64,000 nucleotides of DNA from Rhodoferax sp. (GTDB taxonomy: Bacteria; Pseudomonadota; Gammaproteobacteria; Burkholderiales; Burkholderiaceae_C), in NCBI GenBank assembly GCA_031291305.1, contig JARLJH010000052.1, positions 119,515 to 183,514 on the forward strand. The letters are read 5' to 3'. A model generated the notes under the pieces. The model worked only from the letters and a program-made list of their open reading frames with translations. It searched no databases and was not told the DNA's origin. Numbering within the stretch: the stretch's first letter is position 1; every line of letters begins with the position of its first letter. The position numbers were made by a program, and so were the translations under genes. Below, in pieces: positions 16,825 to 24,724 of this stretch.

Positions 16825-17769
16825 TCACAACCTCACCCCCCCAGAAAAGTGCACACTGGACCGCAGCTGTATGCCGTCATGTTCCTTGAACAAAGCAGCG
16901 ATCCAGTCCACAAAAACGCGCACCTTGCCTGACAGGTGGCGGCGCTGGGGGTAGACCGCGTTCAGCGGCAAGGGGTCGGGCAGCCATTCGCTCAGCACCG
17001 GGTCCAGGCTGCCGCGCTGCATAGCCTCTTTCAGCACAAAGGCCGGTATGCGTGCAATGCCCAGGCCGGCCTCGGCGGCGGCCAGATAGCTGTTCTCGTC
17101 GTTGACGCACAGGCTGCCTTTCACCGGGATTTTCAGGTAGTCGTTGTCCTTGGCAAAGGTCCATTCGGCGAGTCGCCCGGAGTGCTGAAACAGATGCTGA
17201 ACGCACCGGTGCGCCGCCAGATCGCGCGGATGTGCGGGACGGCCATGACTGGCCAGATAACCGGGGGCGGCGCAAGTGGCCAGGTACAGCTGCCCGACCG
17301 GGCGGGCGACCAGGCTGGTGTCTTCAATGTCACCACTCCACACCGCGCAGTCGATGCCGTTTTCCAGCAAAGCGGTGCGGCTTTCGCTGCAGCTCAATTC
17401 GAGCTGGATGTCGGGATACACCGCAAAGAAACTGGGCAGAGCGGGCACGATGACCAAGCGGGCCATCAGCGTGGGCACTTCCACGCGCAGGTGTCCGCTG
17501 GGGGAGGCATAGCGCTGGCCCAGGGATTCCTGCGCATCATGCATTTGCGCCAGGATCGAGCAGCAGTGCTCGTAGTACGCCATGCCGTCCGGCGTGACGC
17601 TGACGTTGCGGGTCGTGCGGTTCAGCAGCCGCACGCCCAGCTGGGCCTCCAGGCGCTGGATCAGCGTGGTGGCGGTGGCATTGGGAACGCCCAGGGCGGC
17701 AGCCGCACGGCTGAAGCTGCCCGCTTCTACGACCCGCGTAAACACCTCCATGGCTTGAAATCGATCCAT
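16825..17769 (-). CDS. LysR family transcriptional regulator
   Basis: A 314-residue LysR regulator. The winged HTH occupies residues 1-60 (MDRFQAMEVFTRVVEAGSFS, AAAALGVPNATATTLIQRLE, VRLLNRTTRNVSVTPDG). The effector domain with two Rossmann-like lobes covers about 90-300 (VEVPTLMARLVIVPALPSFF, LAAAEAGLGIARIPAFVL). It is of the CrgA/PA-type subgroup with a tail slightly longer than usual. It is divergent from a thioredoxin-EthD pair, with a perfect 17-bp palindrome in between that is probably its operator. The effector is unknown. Confidence 0.92.
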   Translation of the reverse strand: MDRFQAMEVFTRVVEAGSFSRAAAALGVPNATATTLIQRLEAQLGVRLLNRTTRNVSVTPDGMAYYEHCCSILAQMHDAQESLGQRYASPSGHLRVEVPTLMARLVIVPALPSFFAVYPDIQLELSCSESRTALLENGIDCAVWSGDIEDTSLVARPVGQLYLATCAAPGYLASHGRPAHPRDLAAHRCVQHLFQHSGRLAEWTFAKDNDYLKIPVKGSLCVNDENSYLAAAEAGLGIARIPAFVLKEAMQRGSLDPVLSEWLPDPLPLNAVYPQRRHLSGKVRVFVDWIAALFKEHDGIQLRSSVHFSGGVRL

Positions 17770-17793
17770 CTTGATTATTCTGAAATGTGAAAG

Positions 17794-17810
17794 GTGATTT
17801 ATTAAATCAC
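17794..17810. promoter_or_regulatory. 17-bp perfect palindrome, likely LysR operator
   Basis: GTGATTTA-T-TAAATCAC is a perfect dyad and contains the T-N11-A geometry of LysR sites. It sits between the divergent LysR and thioredoxin genes, 24 bp from the LysR start codon. Confidence 0.6.
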
Positions 17811-17896
17811 GTCTTTATTCAACGCATATGAACAAATAGACTAGCGCAACCAACTTGCGGCAACAGGGCCGCAAGACCTTACCAAGGAACACAGAT

Positions 17897-18223
17897 ATGA
17901 ACCCCTCCATAGAACACGTCACAGATGCCAGCTTCGATTCCGCCGTACTGGCCTCCGAAAAGCCGGTGCTGATCGATTACTGGGCACCCTGGTGCGGGCC
18001 CTGCAAGATGATTGCGCCCTTGCTGGAGCAGGTGGCGCAAACACAGTCTGACCGGCTGCGCGTTGCCAAGGTCAATGTCGATGAGAACCACGCCATCCCG
18101 GCCAAGTTCGGAATCCGGGGCATACCGACATTGATGCTTTTCAAGTCGGGGCAGTTGCTGGCGACGCGGGTTGGTGCGCTGTCAGAGTCGCAGTTGACAG
18201 AGTTTATTGACGCACACGTCTGA
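17897..18223 (+). CDS. Thioredoxin
   Basis: A 108-residue thioredoxin of full family length. The redox site WCGPC is intact (Cys33 and Cys36), the buried Asp27 is present in LIDYWAPWC, and the cis-Pro loop is seen in RGIPTLMLF. It reduces disulfides in cytosolic proteins using thioredoxin reductase. The ATG has AAGGAAC ahead; the longer frame from 17855 adds a non-conserved leader. It is followed 18 bp later by an EthD-fold protein, and both are divergent from a LysR gene, suggesting a regulated, specialised thioredoxin rather than the main cellular copy. Confidence 0.93.
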   Translation: MNPSIEHVTDASFDSAVLASEKPVLIDYWAPWCGPCKMIAPLLEQVAQTQSDRLRVAKVNVDENHAIPAKFGIRGIPTLMLFKSGQLLATRVGALSESQLTEFIDAHV

Positions 18224-18241
18224 CAGGGCGGGCCAGGCACC

Positions 18242-18562
18242 ATGGTTCGCGTCAGCATCCTCTACCCCCACAGCGAAAATGTTCACTTTGACTGGTCGTA
18301 CTACCTTCAGCAGCACATGCCGATGTCCATCTGCTTGCTCAGCACACATCCCGGTTACGGTGGGGTTTCTGTGGCGCGCGGCATGTCTGGCACAAGCCCT
18401 GGGTCACCCCCCGGGTTTGTGGCGGAGTGCCATTTCATGTTCACCGGGGTCGACGAATTCATCGCCGCCTTCACGCCACACGCTGGTGTGCTGGAGGGGG
18501 ACATTGGCAACTACACCAATGCCCGCCCGCTGATTCAATTCAGCGAGGTCATTGCACTCTGA
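18242..18562 (+). CDS. EthD domain protein
   Basis: A 106-residue protein of the EthD family, a small ferredoxin-like (dimeric alpha/beta barrel) fold. The family opening is clear: VRVSILYPHSENVHFDWSYY and QQHMPM with its conserved histidine, then DEFIAAFTPHA and GDIGNYTNARP. EthD was named from ethyl tert-butyl ether degradation, but most members have no assigned reaction. It is probably co-transcribed with the thioredoxin 18 bp upstream. Confidence 0.85.
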   Translation: MVRVSILYPHSENVHFDWSYYLQQHMPMSICLLSTHPGYGGVSVARGMSGTSPGSPPGFVAECHFMFTGVDEFIAAFTPHAGVLEGDIGNYTNARPLIQFSEVIAL

Positions 18563-18597
18563 GGCAGACCGCGGTGGGCGGCGATAACGCCTTAATT

Positions 18598-18655
18598 TGC
18601 TATTAAATTCATTGCATGCTGCGTAGGATACACCGGGGCTATAAGCTCATTTTCT
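18598..18655. repeat. Dispersed intergenic repeat, copy 6
   Basis: TGCTATTAAATTCATTGC then GCATGCTGCG ... ACCGGGGCTATAAGCTCATTTT. It lies between the convergent EthD and chemoreceptor genes. Confidence 0.7.
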
Positions 18656-18720
18656 TGCACAAAATCAAGCGCCCGACAAGTGCACACCGGATCGTGGTTT
18701 TATACCGCCACGATCCTTGA

Positions 18721-20352
18721 TCACGCGGTGAGTACAGGCAAAACCGTGCGTCCCACGAGCCGTGGCTCGTTACGCCCTCCGTCGCTGAGCAGTTTGAAGG
18801 TATCCACCAGAACAGTGAGCCGATGTGCCTGCTCGCGCATGCTTTGCGCCGTTGCCGCAGACTGTTCGACCAAGGCGGCGTTTTGCTGCGTCATTTGATC
18901 GAGTTCGCTGATGGCGCCGTTAACTTCCGTGATGCCGTGATTCTGCTCACTGGCGGCGGCAGAGATTTCGCCCATCATGTCGGTCACGCGCTGCACCGAG
19001 GCGACGATGTCATTCATGGTCTGGCCAGCATCGGTCACCAGTTTGGTGCCGGCATCGATGCGCTGCACGCTGGCGCCAATCAGGGTTTTGATTTCCTTGG
19101 CGGCTTCTGCAGACCGGCCCGCCAGGCTGCGCACCTCGCTGGCCACCACCGCAAAACCCCGGCCCTGCTCACCCGCCCGAGCCGCCTCGACCGCCGCATT
19201 GAGTGCCAGGATATTGGTTTGAAAGGCGATGCCGTCAATCACGCTGATGATGTCGTTGATCTTTTTCGAGCTGACCTGAATGTCGTTCATGGTGCTCACC
19301 ACCTGGGCCACCACCTGGCCACCCCGGGCGGCCACTTCGCCAGCCGATGCTGCGAGTTGATTAGCTTGGTGGGATGCGGCGGCCGATTGCTGCACCGTGG
19401 CGGTCAACTGGTCCATGCTGGAGGCCGTGTGCTGCAGGTTGCTGGAGGTTTGCTCTGTGCGCATGCTCAAGTCCTGGTTGCCTGAGGCAATTTCAGCGCT
19501 GGCGGTGGACAGGCTGTCCGTGGCCTGACGCACTTGGCCAACCAGACCCGCCAGCGCGCCTTGCATCTCCACCAGCGAACGCAGCAACCGGGCAGCTTCG
19601 TCATTGCCTGCAGTGTCAACGTTTTGCACAGTTAAATCACCTTGTGCAATGGCCCGCGCCATCTGCTCAGCCTGATCAATCGGGCGGCAAATGGAGTTTG
19701 AGTTCAACACGGTCAAGGGTGTGATGATGAGCACGATCAGCAGCGTGATGCCGCCAATCAGCCAGACCACCTGGTTGGCCGCGGTTTGCAGAGTTTTTTG
19801 ACTCGCCTGGGTGGTGTTTTGCAGGTCGGTAGACAAGCTGTTCAGGGCCGTGTCTGCCTTGCTAAAAATGGGCTGCAAATTGCCGATGGTGGCGGAGGCC
19901 ACCTGGGCCGATGGAAAGGCCAGGTTTTCCAGTTGTTTTGCCATGGGTGCGAATTCTTTACCGAATTGGTGCAAGGCGTCCATGGCTTGGGTGAGCTGGG
20001 TACGCTGGCTGTCCTGTGCCAATAAAGGAGTGAGTGCTGCGGCAGATTTTTCAACCTGTGCCATAGCGGCTGTCCAGAGTTCCTCGTAACGAGCGACTTC
20101 CACCGTGTTCTCGTACTCGATGATCATGTTTTTTTCACTCAAGCGTAGATTGCTCATGGCTTGCTGCATGCGCGCAATTTCGGTCAGCGAGGCGACATCG
20201 CGCTTGACTAGGTTGTCAGCAATGCCATTGGCGTAGAGCTGAGCCGCGATACCAATGCATCCCACCAGTATCAACGAGGCCACCACCACGCCGGCGGTCC
20301 CCCACATTCGAAAACGGATGCTCATACGGCGCATCATGGAATCAAAACTCAT
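18721..20352 (-). CDS. Methyl-accepting chemotaxis protein
   Basis: A 543-residue chemoreceptor. TM1 is at about residues 14-36, a four-helix periplasmic sensor domain spans about 37-190, TM2 is at about 195-217, then a HAMP domain and the coiled-coil signalling domain. The highly conserved tip GIAFQTNILALNAAVEAARA is complete, so it should couple to CheW/CheA. There is no C-terminal NWETF-type pentapeptide. The ATG at 20352 has GGAG ahead; the frame continues to an ATG at 20430, which lies inside a hairpin-rich leader. No chemotaxis genes are adjacent. The ligand is unknown. Confidence 0.93.
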   Translation of the reverse strand: MSFDSMMRRMSIRFRMWGTAGVVVASLILVGCIGIAAQLYANGIADNLVKRDVASLTEIARMQQAMSNLRLSEKNMIIEYENTVEVARYEELWTAAMAQVEKSAAALTPLLAQDSQRTQLTQAMDALHQFGKEFAPMAKQLENLAFPSAQVASATIGNLQPIFSKADTALNSLSTDLQNTTQASQKTLQTAANQVVWLIGGITLLIVLIITPLTVLNSNSICRPIDQAEQMARAIAQGDLTVQNVDTAGNDEAARLLRSLVEMQGALAGLVGQVRQATDSLSTASAEIASGNQDLSMRTEQTSSNLQHTASSMDQLTATVQQSAAASHQANQLAASAGEVAARGGQVVAQVVSTMNDIQVSSKKINDIISVIDGIAFQTNILALNAAVEAARAGEQGRGFAVVASEVRSLAGRSAEAAKEIKTLIGASVQRIDAGTKLVTDAGQTMNDIVASVQRVTDMMGEISAAASEQNHGITEVNGAISELDQMTQQNAALVEQSAATAQSMREQAHRLTVLVDTFKLLSDGGRNEPRLVGRTVLPVLTA

Positions 20353-20377
20353 AGTCGTATCTCCAACGAAAAGACGG

Positions 20378-20494
20378 CCTTTTGGGCACGCCAGGTAACC
20401 ACCAAAAGGTCGCGTGATGAAGCGACCCATCAGGTGAACTTGCTGCTCTGGCGCTTACCGCCATTGGCAGATGAGTGGCGAGGTGCGGCCACTC
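20378..20494 (-). other. Structured leader upstream of the chemoreceptor gene
   Basis: Four inverted repeats stand in series: GAGTGGC/GCCACTC (20473-20494), TGGCG/CGCCA (20449-20463), GGTCGC/GCGACC (20408-20427) and CCTTTTGG/CCAAAAGG (20378-20409). The last two share two bases, so they compete slightly. The first may end the ychJ-like transcript; the rest could form an mRNA leader. No known riboswitch consensus is matched. Confidence 0.45.
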
Positions 20495-20555
20495 AACAAG
20501 AGAGATGCTAGCAATAATCGTGCATGCACATGTCATACAAGTTACTCTCGATGTA

Positions 20556-20972
20556 TTAATGGTTAGCGTCTGGCGCCTGCTGCTCACCGTCGATGTAGAG
20601 CCAACGCCCGTCTTCACGGACAAAACGGCTGATTTCGTGCATCCGCATCCCACGCCCGCTGTCACGCAAGCGCGCCACAAATTCCACCACGCCCGCGTCA
20701 CCGCTCATCTGGGCATGACGCACCTCCAGTTCCAGCCACTTGACCGGGGACAGCTCCAGCTCGCCCGGAGCGGTGGACGGGTGCCAGGTGGCCAGCAGGT
20801 AGTCGATCAGCCCCAACACATAGGCGCTGTAGCGTGAGCGCATCAAGGCCTCGGGCGTGGGGGCATGCAAGCCTTCGGTCAAACCGGCGTGCCATTTCCC
20901 GCAACAGTCTGCGTAGGTTTGTCCGCTGCCGCAGGGGCAGGCCGCGTGTTTGGGGTGCGTGTTCTTTTTCAT
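20556..20972 (-). CDS. YchJ-like SEC-C motif protein (UPF0225)
   Basis: A 138-residue protein. The N-terminal SEC-C zinc-binding motif is CPCGSGQTYADCCG (about residues 12-25), with the usual C-x-C-x8-C-C spacing. The rest is the NTF2-like YchJ middle domain (EALMRSRYSAYVLGLIDYLLATWHPST and WLELEVRHAQ). A second C-terminal SEC-C motif, found in some family members, is absent. An in-frame ATG at 21002 is further upstream, but the chosen start fits the family. Function is not established; it is divergent from the methylglyoxal-synthase-like gene. Confidence 0.88.
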   Translation of the reverse strand: MKKNTHPKHAACPCGSGQTYADCCGKWHAGLTEGLHAPTPEALMRSRYSAYVLGLIDYLLATWHPSTAPGELELSPVKWLELEVRHAQMSGDAGVVEFVARLRDSGRGMRMHEISRFVREDGRWLYIDGEQQAPDANH

Positions 20973-21019
20973 GGTTGCATGGTAGCGTCGGGCTGTATCC
21001 ATCCAAAAGGGGAAATCTC

Positions 21020-21886
21020 ATGAAATTTGGACTTGCTGCACATCGCCTGCACCGACTTGGGGCTGATAGCGGCCTTCTTCGCTGGGCACGCGCCTGTGAC
21101 CCCGGCCTACGCGCCTTGGGTCTGAGCCTGCATGCCACCGGCGGCGCGCATGACGCCTTGGCCAGCAAAAACCTGCTTTCCGATCTGCTGGTGCCGCTGG
21201 GCAATGGCCGTGATGGTGGTTTGATGCGCATGGTGTCGCGCATAGCGGGCGGCCTGACGCCGCACGATGCGTTGGACGGCGTGATCTTTCTGGTGGACCC
21301 GGTGGACCCGACATCGATCTACCCGGAGGCGCAAGCGCTCAAACGTCAATGTGTCATTCACGGTAAACCCTACGTGGCCACATTGGCTGGAGCTATTGAA
21401 TGGATAGCGGTTGAGTTAGCTGATGCTGGGCTGACGGCCATGACTCCGCCCGAGTCCGCGTCCTTGTTTCAAATCGAATCCCAGACCGTGGCATTGATTG
21501 CCCACGACGCACTGAAAGACACCATGGTGGCCTTTGCCAACACGCACTTTGACGTGTTGTCGCGTTATGCCGAGCGTGTGGCCACCGGCACCACTGGCAG
21601 CCGTCTCAACGACATGGCCTGGGCGCGCGGCTGGCCTGCCCACACGCCCTGGGTCACCCGCTACCAAAGCGGTCCGTTGGGAGGCGACGCGCAGATTGCC
21701 GAGCTGGTGCTGGAACAACGTTGCCAGAAAGTCATCTTTTTTGAAGATCCGCACGTGGCGCGCCAGCATGAGGCTGACATCCAGCTGCTGGAGCGCGCCG
21801 TGTGCAGCACCAGCAATACCACCTGCTACAACACACCGGCCATGGCCCACCGCTGGGCGCGAACCTTGATCAGCTATAACCCTTGA
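21020..21886 (+). CDS. Methylglyoxal synthase-like protein, tandem duplication
   Basis: A 288-residue cytosolic protein made of two MGS-like halves. The second half (about residues 155-285) has the key signatures ATGTTGSRL and SGPLGGDAQIAELV followed by VIFFEDPH, as in methylglyoxal synthase, which converts dihydroxyacetone phosphate to methylglyoxal and phosphate. The first half repeats the layout in degenerate form: LHATGGAHDAL, VPLGNGRDGGLMRMV and VIFLVDPVDPTSIYPEAQAL. The usual enzyme has about 150 residues and one domain. The start has a GGGGA sequence ahead. A dispersed-repeat-like sequence seems to encode part of the linker near 21391-21440. Activity of the first half is doubtful. Confidence 0.85.
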   Translation: MKFGLAAHRLHRLGADSGLLRWARACDPGLRALGLSLHATGGAHDALASKNLLSDLLVPLGNGRDGGLMRMVSRIAGGLTPHDALDGVIFLVDPVDPTSIYPEAQALKRQCVIHGKPYVATLAGAIEWIAVELADAGLTAMTPPESASLFQIESQTVALIAHDALKDTMVAFANTHFDVLSRYAERVATGTTGSRLNDMAWARGWPAHTPWVTRYQSGPLGGDAQIAELVLEQRCQKVIFFEDPHVARQHEADIQLLERAVCSTSNTTCYNTPAMAHRWARTLISYNP

Positions 21887-21925
21887 CTTTGTGGCGCGTG
21901 GCGACGGTGTTCCCGGTGCGCCCGC

Positions 21926-23071
21926 TCAGTCCCGGAAATACCAATAGCCGCCGTTCACCCATTCAGTGAGTTGGCGTGCGAAATCGGCGTTTTGCAAGCC
22001 ACCTTTCAGCTTGGCAAAAGTCGGTTCATCCTGATCACACAGCGCCAGCACCGCGGCTTTGCAGGCCGGGCCAAAGGCATAGCGCTCGCCGTCCACGTAG
22101 CACACGCCTTGCGCTAGCGTCTCATCGACATAAAAGCAGCGCAGTCCGCCAGTGCGCACCAGTGGCTGCTCCATCAGGGTGTTGATCAGGTCGGCTTCTT
22201 CCATCGGCTCGTCCAGCACTTGCAAGTCGAGCACGCATTTGGTTTTGGAGAAATAACTACCTGCAAAGTCTGCCACCAATGCGTCGTTGTCCAGGATGCT
22301 CTGCAGATGTGCCTTGATACGGGCAAAGTCAGCGGCGTTGATCTGGCCCTGATGCTGGTGAACAGGCCGGTGCGGATCAGTCAGCAGGTGCTGGGCCAGG
22401 TCCTTGTCAAGCACGTAATCCGCCAGGCCGCTGAGCATGTCGCAAGCCGATTTGGCGCGAAAGCCGACTGAGAAACTCATCGACTCTTCCAGCGTCACCC
22501 CGTCATGCGGAAAACCTGGCGGAATGTACAAAATATCGCCAGGCAGCAGCTCGGTGTCGATGATCGGCTCAAACGGGTCGGTGTGTAAGAGCGCCGGATG
22601 CGCGGCAAACTGGCGGTGGTTGCCCACATCGCCCACGCGCCAGTGACGCCGCCCTGAACCCTGGCAGATGAACACGTCATACAGATCAATGTGCGGCCCG
22701 ACGCCGCCGCCCGGCGTGGCGTAGCTGATCATCACATCGTCAAAGCGCCATTTAGGGATAAAGGCAAACGGCTTGACCAGCTCGGCCACCTCGGGTGACC
22801 AGTGGTTCACCGCCTGCACCACCAGCGTCCAGCCCTCGGTGCCAAAACGTTCGAACGATTCAAACGGCCCGAATTCGGCCTGCCACTGGCCGTCTTTCTT
22901 GTACACCATGCGCGATTCAACGTCTTCCTCGCAGGCCAAACCGGCCAGATCGTTGGGGCTGATCAGGTCCGCCCAGCGCTTGAAACCCTGTCGAATCACC
23001 ACCGGCTTTTGCTGCCAGTAGTGGGCCATGAAGTGTTCGAGGGAGAAGTCGGAAAGGTGGAGTTTGAGCAT
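21926..23071 (-). CDS. roxA: Ribosomal protein uL16 arginine hydroxylase RoxA (JmjC-type oxygenase)
   Basis: A 381-residue Fe(II)/2-oxoglutarate oxygenase of the RoxA/YcfD family (E. coli protein 373 residues), which hydroxylates an arginine in ribosomal protein L16. The cupin metal ligands are visible as His127 and Asp129 in GPHIDLYDVF and His189 in IPPGFPHDGV, nearly the numbering of the E. coli enzyme. The C-terminal half is the winged-helix-like dimerisation region. A longer frame reaches 23110 but lacks family similarity. It stands alone, convergent with the MGS-like gene. Confidence 0.88.
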   Translation of the reverse strand: MLKLHLSDFSLEHFMAHYWQQKPVVIRQGFKRWADLISPNDLAGLACEEDVESRMVYKKDGQWQAEFGPFESFERFGTEGWTLVVQAVNHWSPEVAELVKPFAFIPKWRFDDVMISYATPGGGVGPHIDLYDVFICQGSGRRHWRVGDVGNHRQFAAHPALLHTDPFEPIIDTELLPGDILYIPPGFPHDGVTLEESMSFSVGFRAKSACDMLSGLADYVLDKDLAQHLLTDPHRPVHQHQGQINAADFARIKAHLQSILDNDALVADFAGSYFSKTKCVLDLQVLDEPMEEADLINTLMEQPLVRTGGLRCFYVDETLAQGVCYVDGERYAFGPACKAAVLALCDQDEPTFAKLKGGLQNADFARQLTEWVNGGYWYFRD

Positions 23072-23167
23072 GCGCCGAAGTATCGCACCAGCTATTTGGT
23101 GGGCCAGCATTGCAGGAGCGTTGGGAGACGCGCGGGAACGGTAAACGTCGAAGTTGCACGGGAAATT

Positions 23168-23217
23168 GGCCTGTAGCCCAGACAGAACCTGGGCTATCAG
23201 CTATCAATACTGTAACT
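23168..23217. repeat. Dispersed intergenic repeat, copy 7, overlapping a gene end
   Basis: GGCCTGTAGCCCAGACAG ... GGGCTATCAGCTATCAATACTG. The right part supplies the last codons and stop of the AraC gene at 23197. Confidence 0.7.
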
Positions 23218-24039
23218 TAGATCGAGTTTCTCGGGCCCCTTGCGGCGAATCGCCGAAGGCGAAAATTCAAACCGCTGACGAAAGCGTGCGGCAAAGTGCG
23301 ATGGGGTTTGGTAGCCGCAACTCAACGCAATCTGGGTCACAGGCTGTGCGGTGGACAGTAGTAAACCCAGGGCCGACGACAAGCGCACGTCGCTGAGGAT
23401 GTCACTCAGGCAGCTGCCTTCCTCAGCCAGCTTGCGGCGCAACGTGGCCTCGCTCATGGCGAGCGCGCGGGCCACCGCCGTGGCTGCCCATTCCCGCGCC
23501 AAATCCTGACTGATCAACCGCCGCACTTTGGCACTCGAGGTCAGCGTCTCTACCGGTTCAAAGCGTCCACCGTGCAGGGTCAGCCACTGCAACATTTCGG
23601 CGACGCGGTGGCGGGCAATATCCACCGGAATACCTGGATCTTCCATCGCGTGTAGGGCGCGCTGAAAGGCTTGGGCAAATTCGCCACCGGCATCCACAAT
23701 GGGCAGTGCATGACGGATCACCGGCTGGGCCGGGTTGTGCTGCGCATGGGCCGCAATCAGCGCCGGGTCCCACGCCAGCCAGTGCGCCCGGTAGGCGCCG
23801 TTGGGAGCCATGCGGTTGATGATGTCCACCGTCTGCCCGGCCGCCAGGGCAAGCGCTTCACCGGCGCGCATGTGGTACTCACCGTGCGCCCAGCGCAGGG
23901 TCTTGATGCCCTGCAGCACCACAATCAGCACCGGCTGGTCAATCACCAGCCGTTTGAACTCCAGCTCTTGGCGCTGCAGGATGCCCGCGCTTGCGCCCAC
24001 GCCGGGGCGCTGGATGATGCGCGGTGTGGTGGCAGGCAT
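23197..24039 (-). CDS. AraC family transcriptional regulator
   Basis: A 280-residue regulator. The N-terminal half is a sensor-like region (ELEFKRLVIDQPVLIVVLQG ... MRAGEALALAAGQTVDIIN); the C-terminal AraC HTH pair spans about 175-270 (VARALAMSEATLRRKLAEEG and VTQIALSCGYQTPSHFAARF). Its ATG overlaps the stop of the PEBP gene by one base (TGATG), so translation is coupled. The last residues LSYSIDS and the stop are encoded by a copy of the dispersed intergenic repeat, suggesting the original 3' end was replaced. The frame extends back to 24201 inside the PEBP gene, which I reject. Confidence 0.87.
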   Translation of the reverse strand: MPATTPRIIQRPGVGASAGILQRQELEFKRLVIDQPVLIVVLQGIKTLRWAHGEYHMRAGEALALAAGQTVDIINRMAPNGAYRAHWLAWDPALIAAHAQHNPAQPVIRHALPIVDAGGEFAQAFQRALHAMEDPGIPVDIARHRVAEMLQWLTLHGGRFEPVETLTSSAKVRRLISQDLAREWAATAVARALAMSEATLRRKLAEEGSCLSDILSDVRLSSALGLLLSTAQPVTQIALSCGYQTPSHFAARFRQRFEFSPSAIRRKGPEKLDLSYSIDS

Positions 24040-24593
24040 CAGCGTCCTGCCAGCACCGTGGTGCTGGCTTTGCCCAGGCCGTTGGCATAGCTCATGAAAC
24101 CCACCATCGCCGCAGAGGCTGTGGGTGGCAGATCGAGCTTGGCCACCTTCAAGGCCTGCACGGTGATCACGTAGCGGTGGGTTTGCCCCGCTGGCGGGCA
24201 CGCGCCCAGGAAGCTGGTCTGACCAGCGTCATTCCTGAACTGCACCGCGCCTGCGGGCAATTTGCCGGGTTCGCTGCCCGCGCCCAAGCTCAGCTCATGG
24301 ACGCTGGCCGGCAGGTCGGCCAGTACCCAGTGCCACCAACCCGAGCCGGTTGGAGCATCGGGGTCATAGACGGTGACGACAAAGCTTTGGGTGCCCGCCG
24401 GGGCATCCTGCCAGCGGATGTGGGGCGAAACATTGCCGCCGTGGCAGCCAAACACGTTGGCAAATTGCGCGTTAGGGAAGTGGCCGTCCACCTGGCTGTC
24501 GGTCTCGACTTTGAACTCGGCGGCCTGGGCGGCGATGGCCCCAGACAAGGCCAGGCCAGCGATCAAGGTGTGGCAGAAGGAAGTGATTTTCAT
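24039..24593 (-). CDS. YbhB/YbcL family (PEBP, Raf kinase inhibitor-like) protein, secreted
   Basis: A 184-residue phosphatidylethanolamine-binding-protein fold with a Sec signal peptide (MKITSFCHTLIAGLALSGA, cleavage near AQAA). Family landmarks are HGGNVSPHIRWQDAPAG, VVTVYDPDAPTGSGWWHWV and FLGACPPAGQTHRYVITVQAL. Bacterial members are periplasmic or cytosolic and lack a defined ligand. The ATG was chosen as the start of the signal peptide; the frame is open to 24728. It is translationally coupled to the downstream AraC regulator, an uncommon pairing. Confidence 0.9.
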   Translation of the reverse strand: MKITSFCHTLIAGLALSGAIAAQAAEFKVETDSQVDGHFPNAQFANVFGCHGGNVSPHIRWQDAPAGTQSFVVTVYDPDAPTGSGWWHWVLADLPASVHELSLGAGSEPGKLPAGAVQFRNDAGQTSFLGACPPAGQTHRYVITVQALKVAKLDLPPTASAAMVGFMSYANGLGKASTTVLAGR

Positions 24594-24724
24594 GAGGTCA
24601 ACCTTGTGGAATGAAGAAGGTTTCATTGTGGTGATGAGCCTGCTGGCGCGCTGTTCTGTGGCGCGCAAGGATTGTCGCCATTCGATCAAGTTGAGGGGTT
24701 CAGGACAAGGGAGGGCTTGCGAGT

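Noticed and set aside
20353-20494. c-di-GMP riboswitch upstream of the chemoreceptor
   Set aside because: The conserved GEMM blocks are not present on the minus strand.
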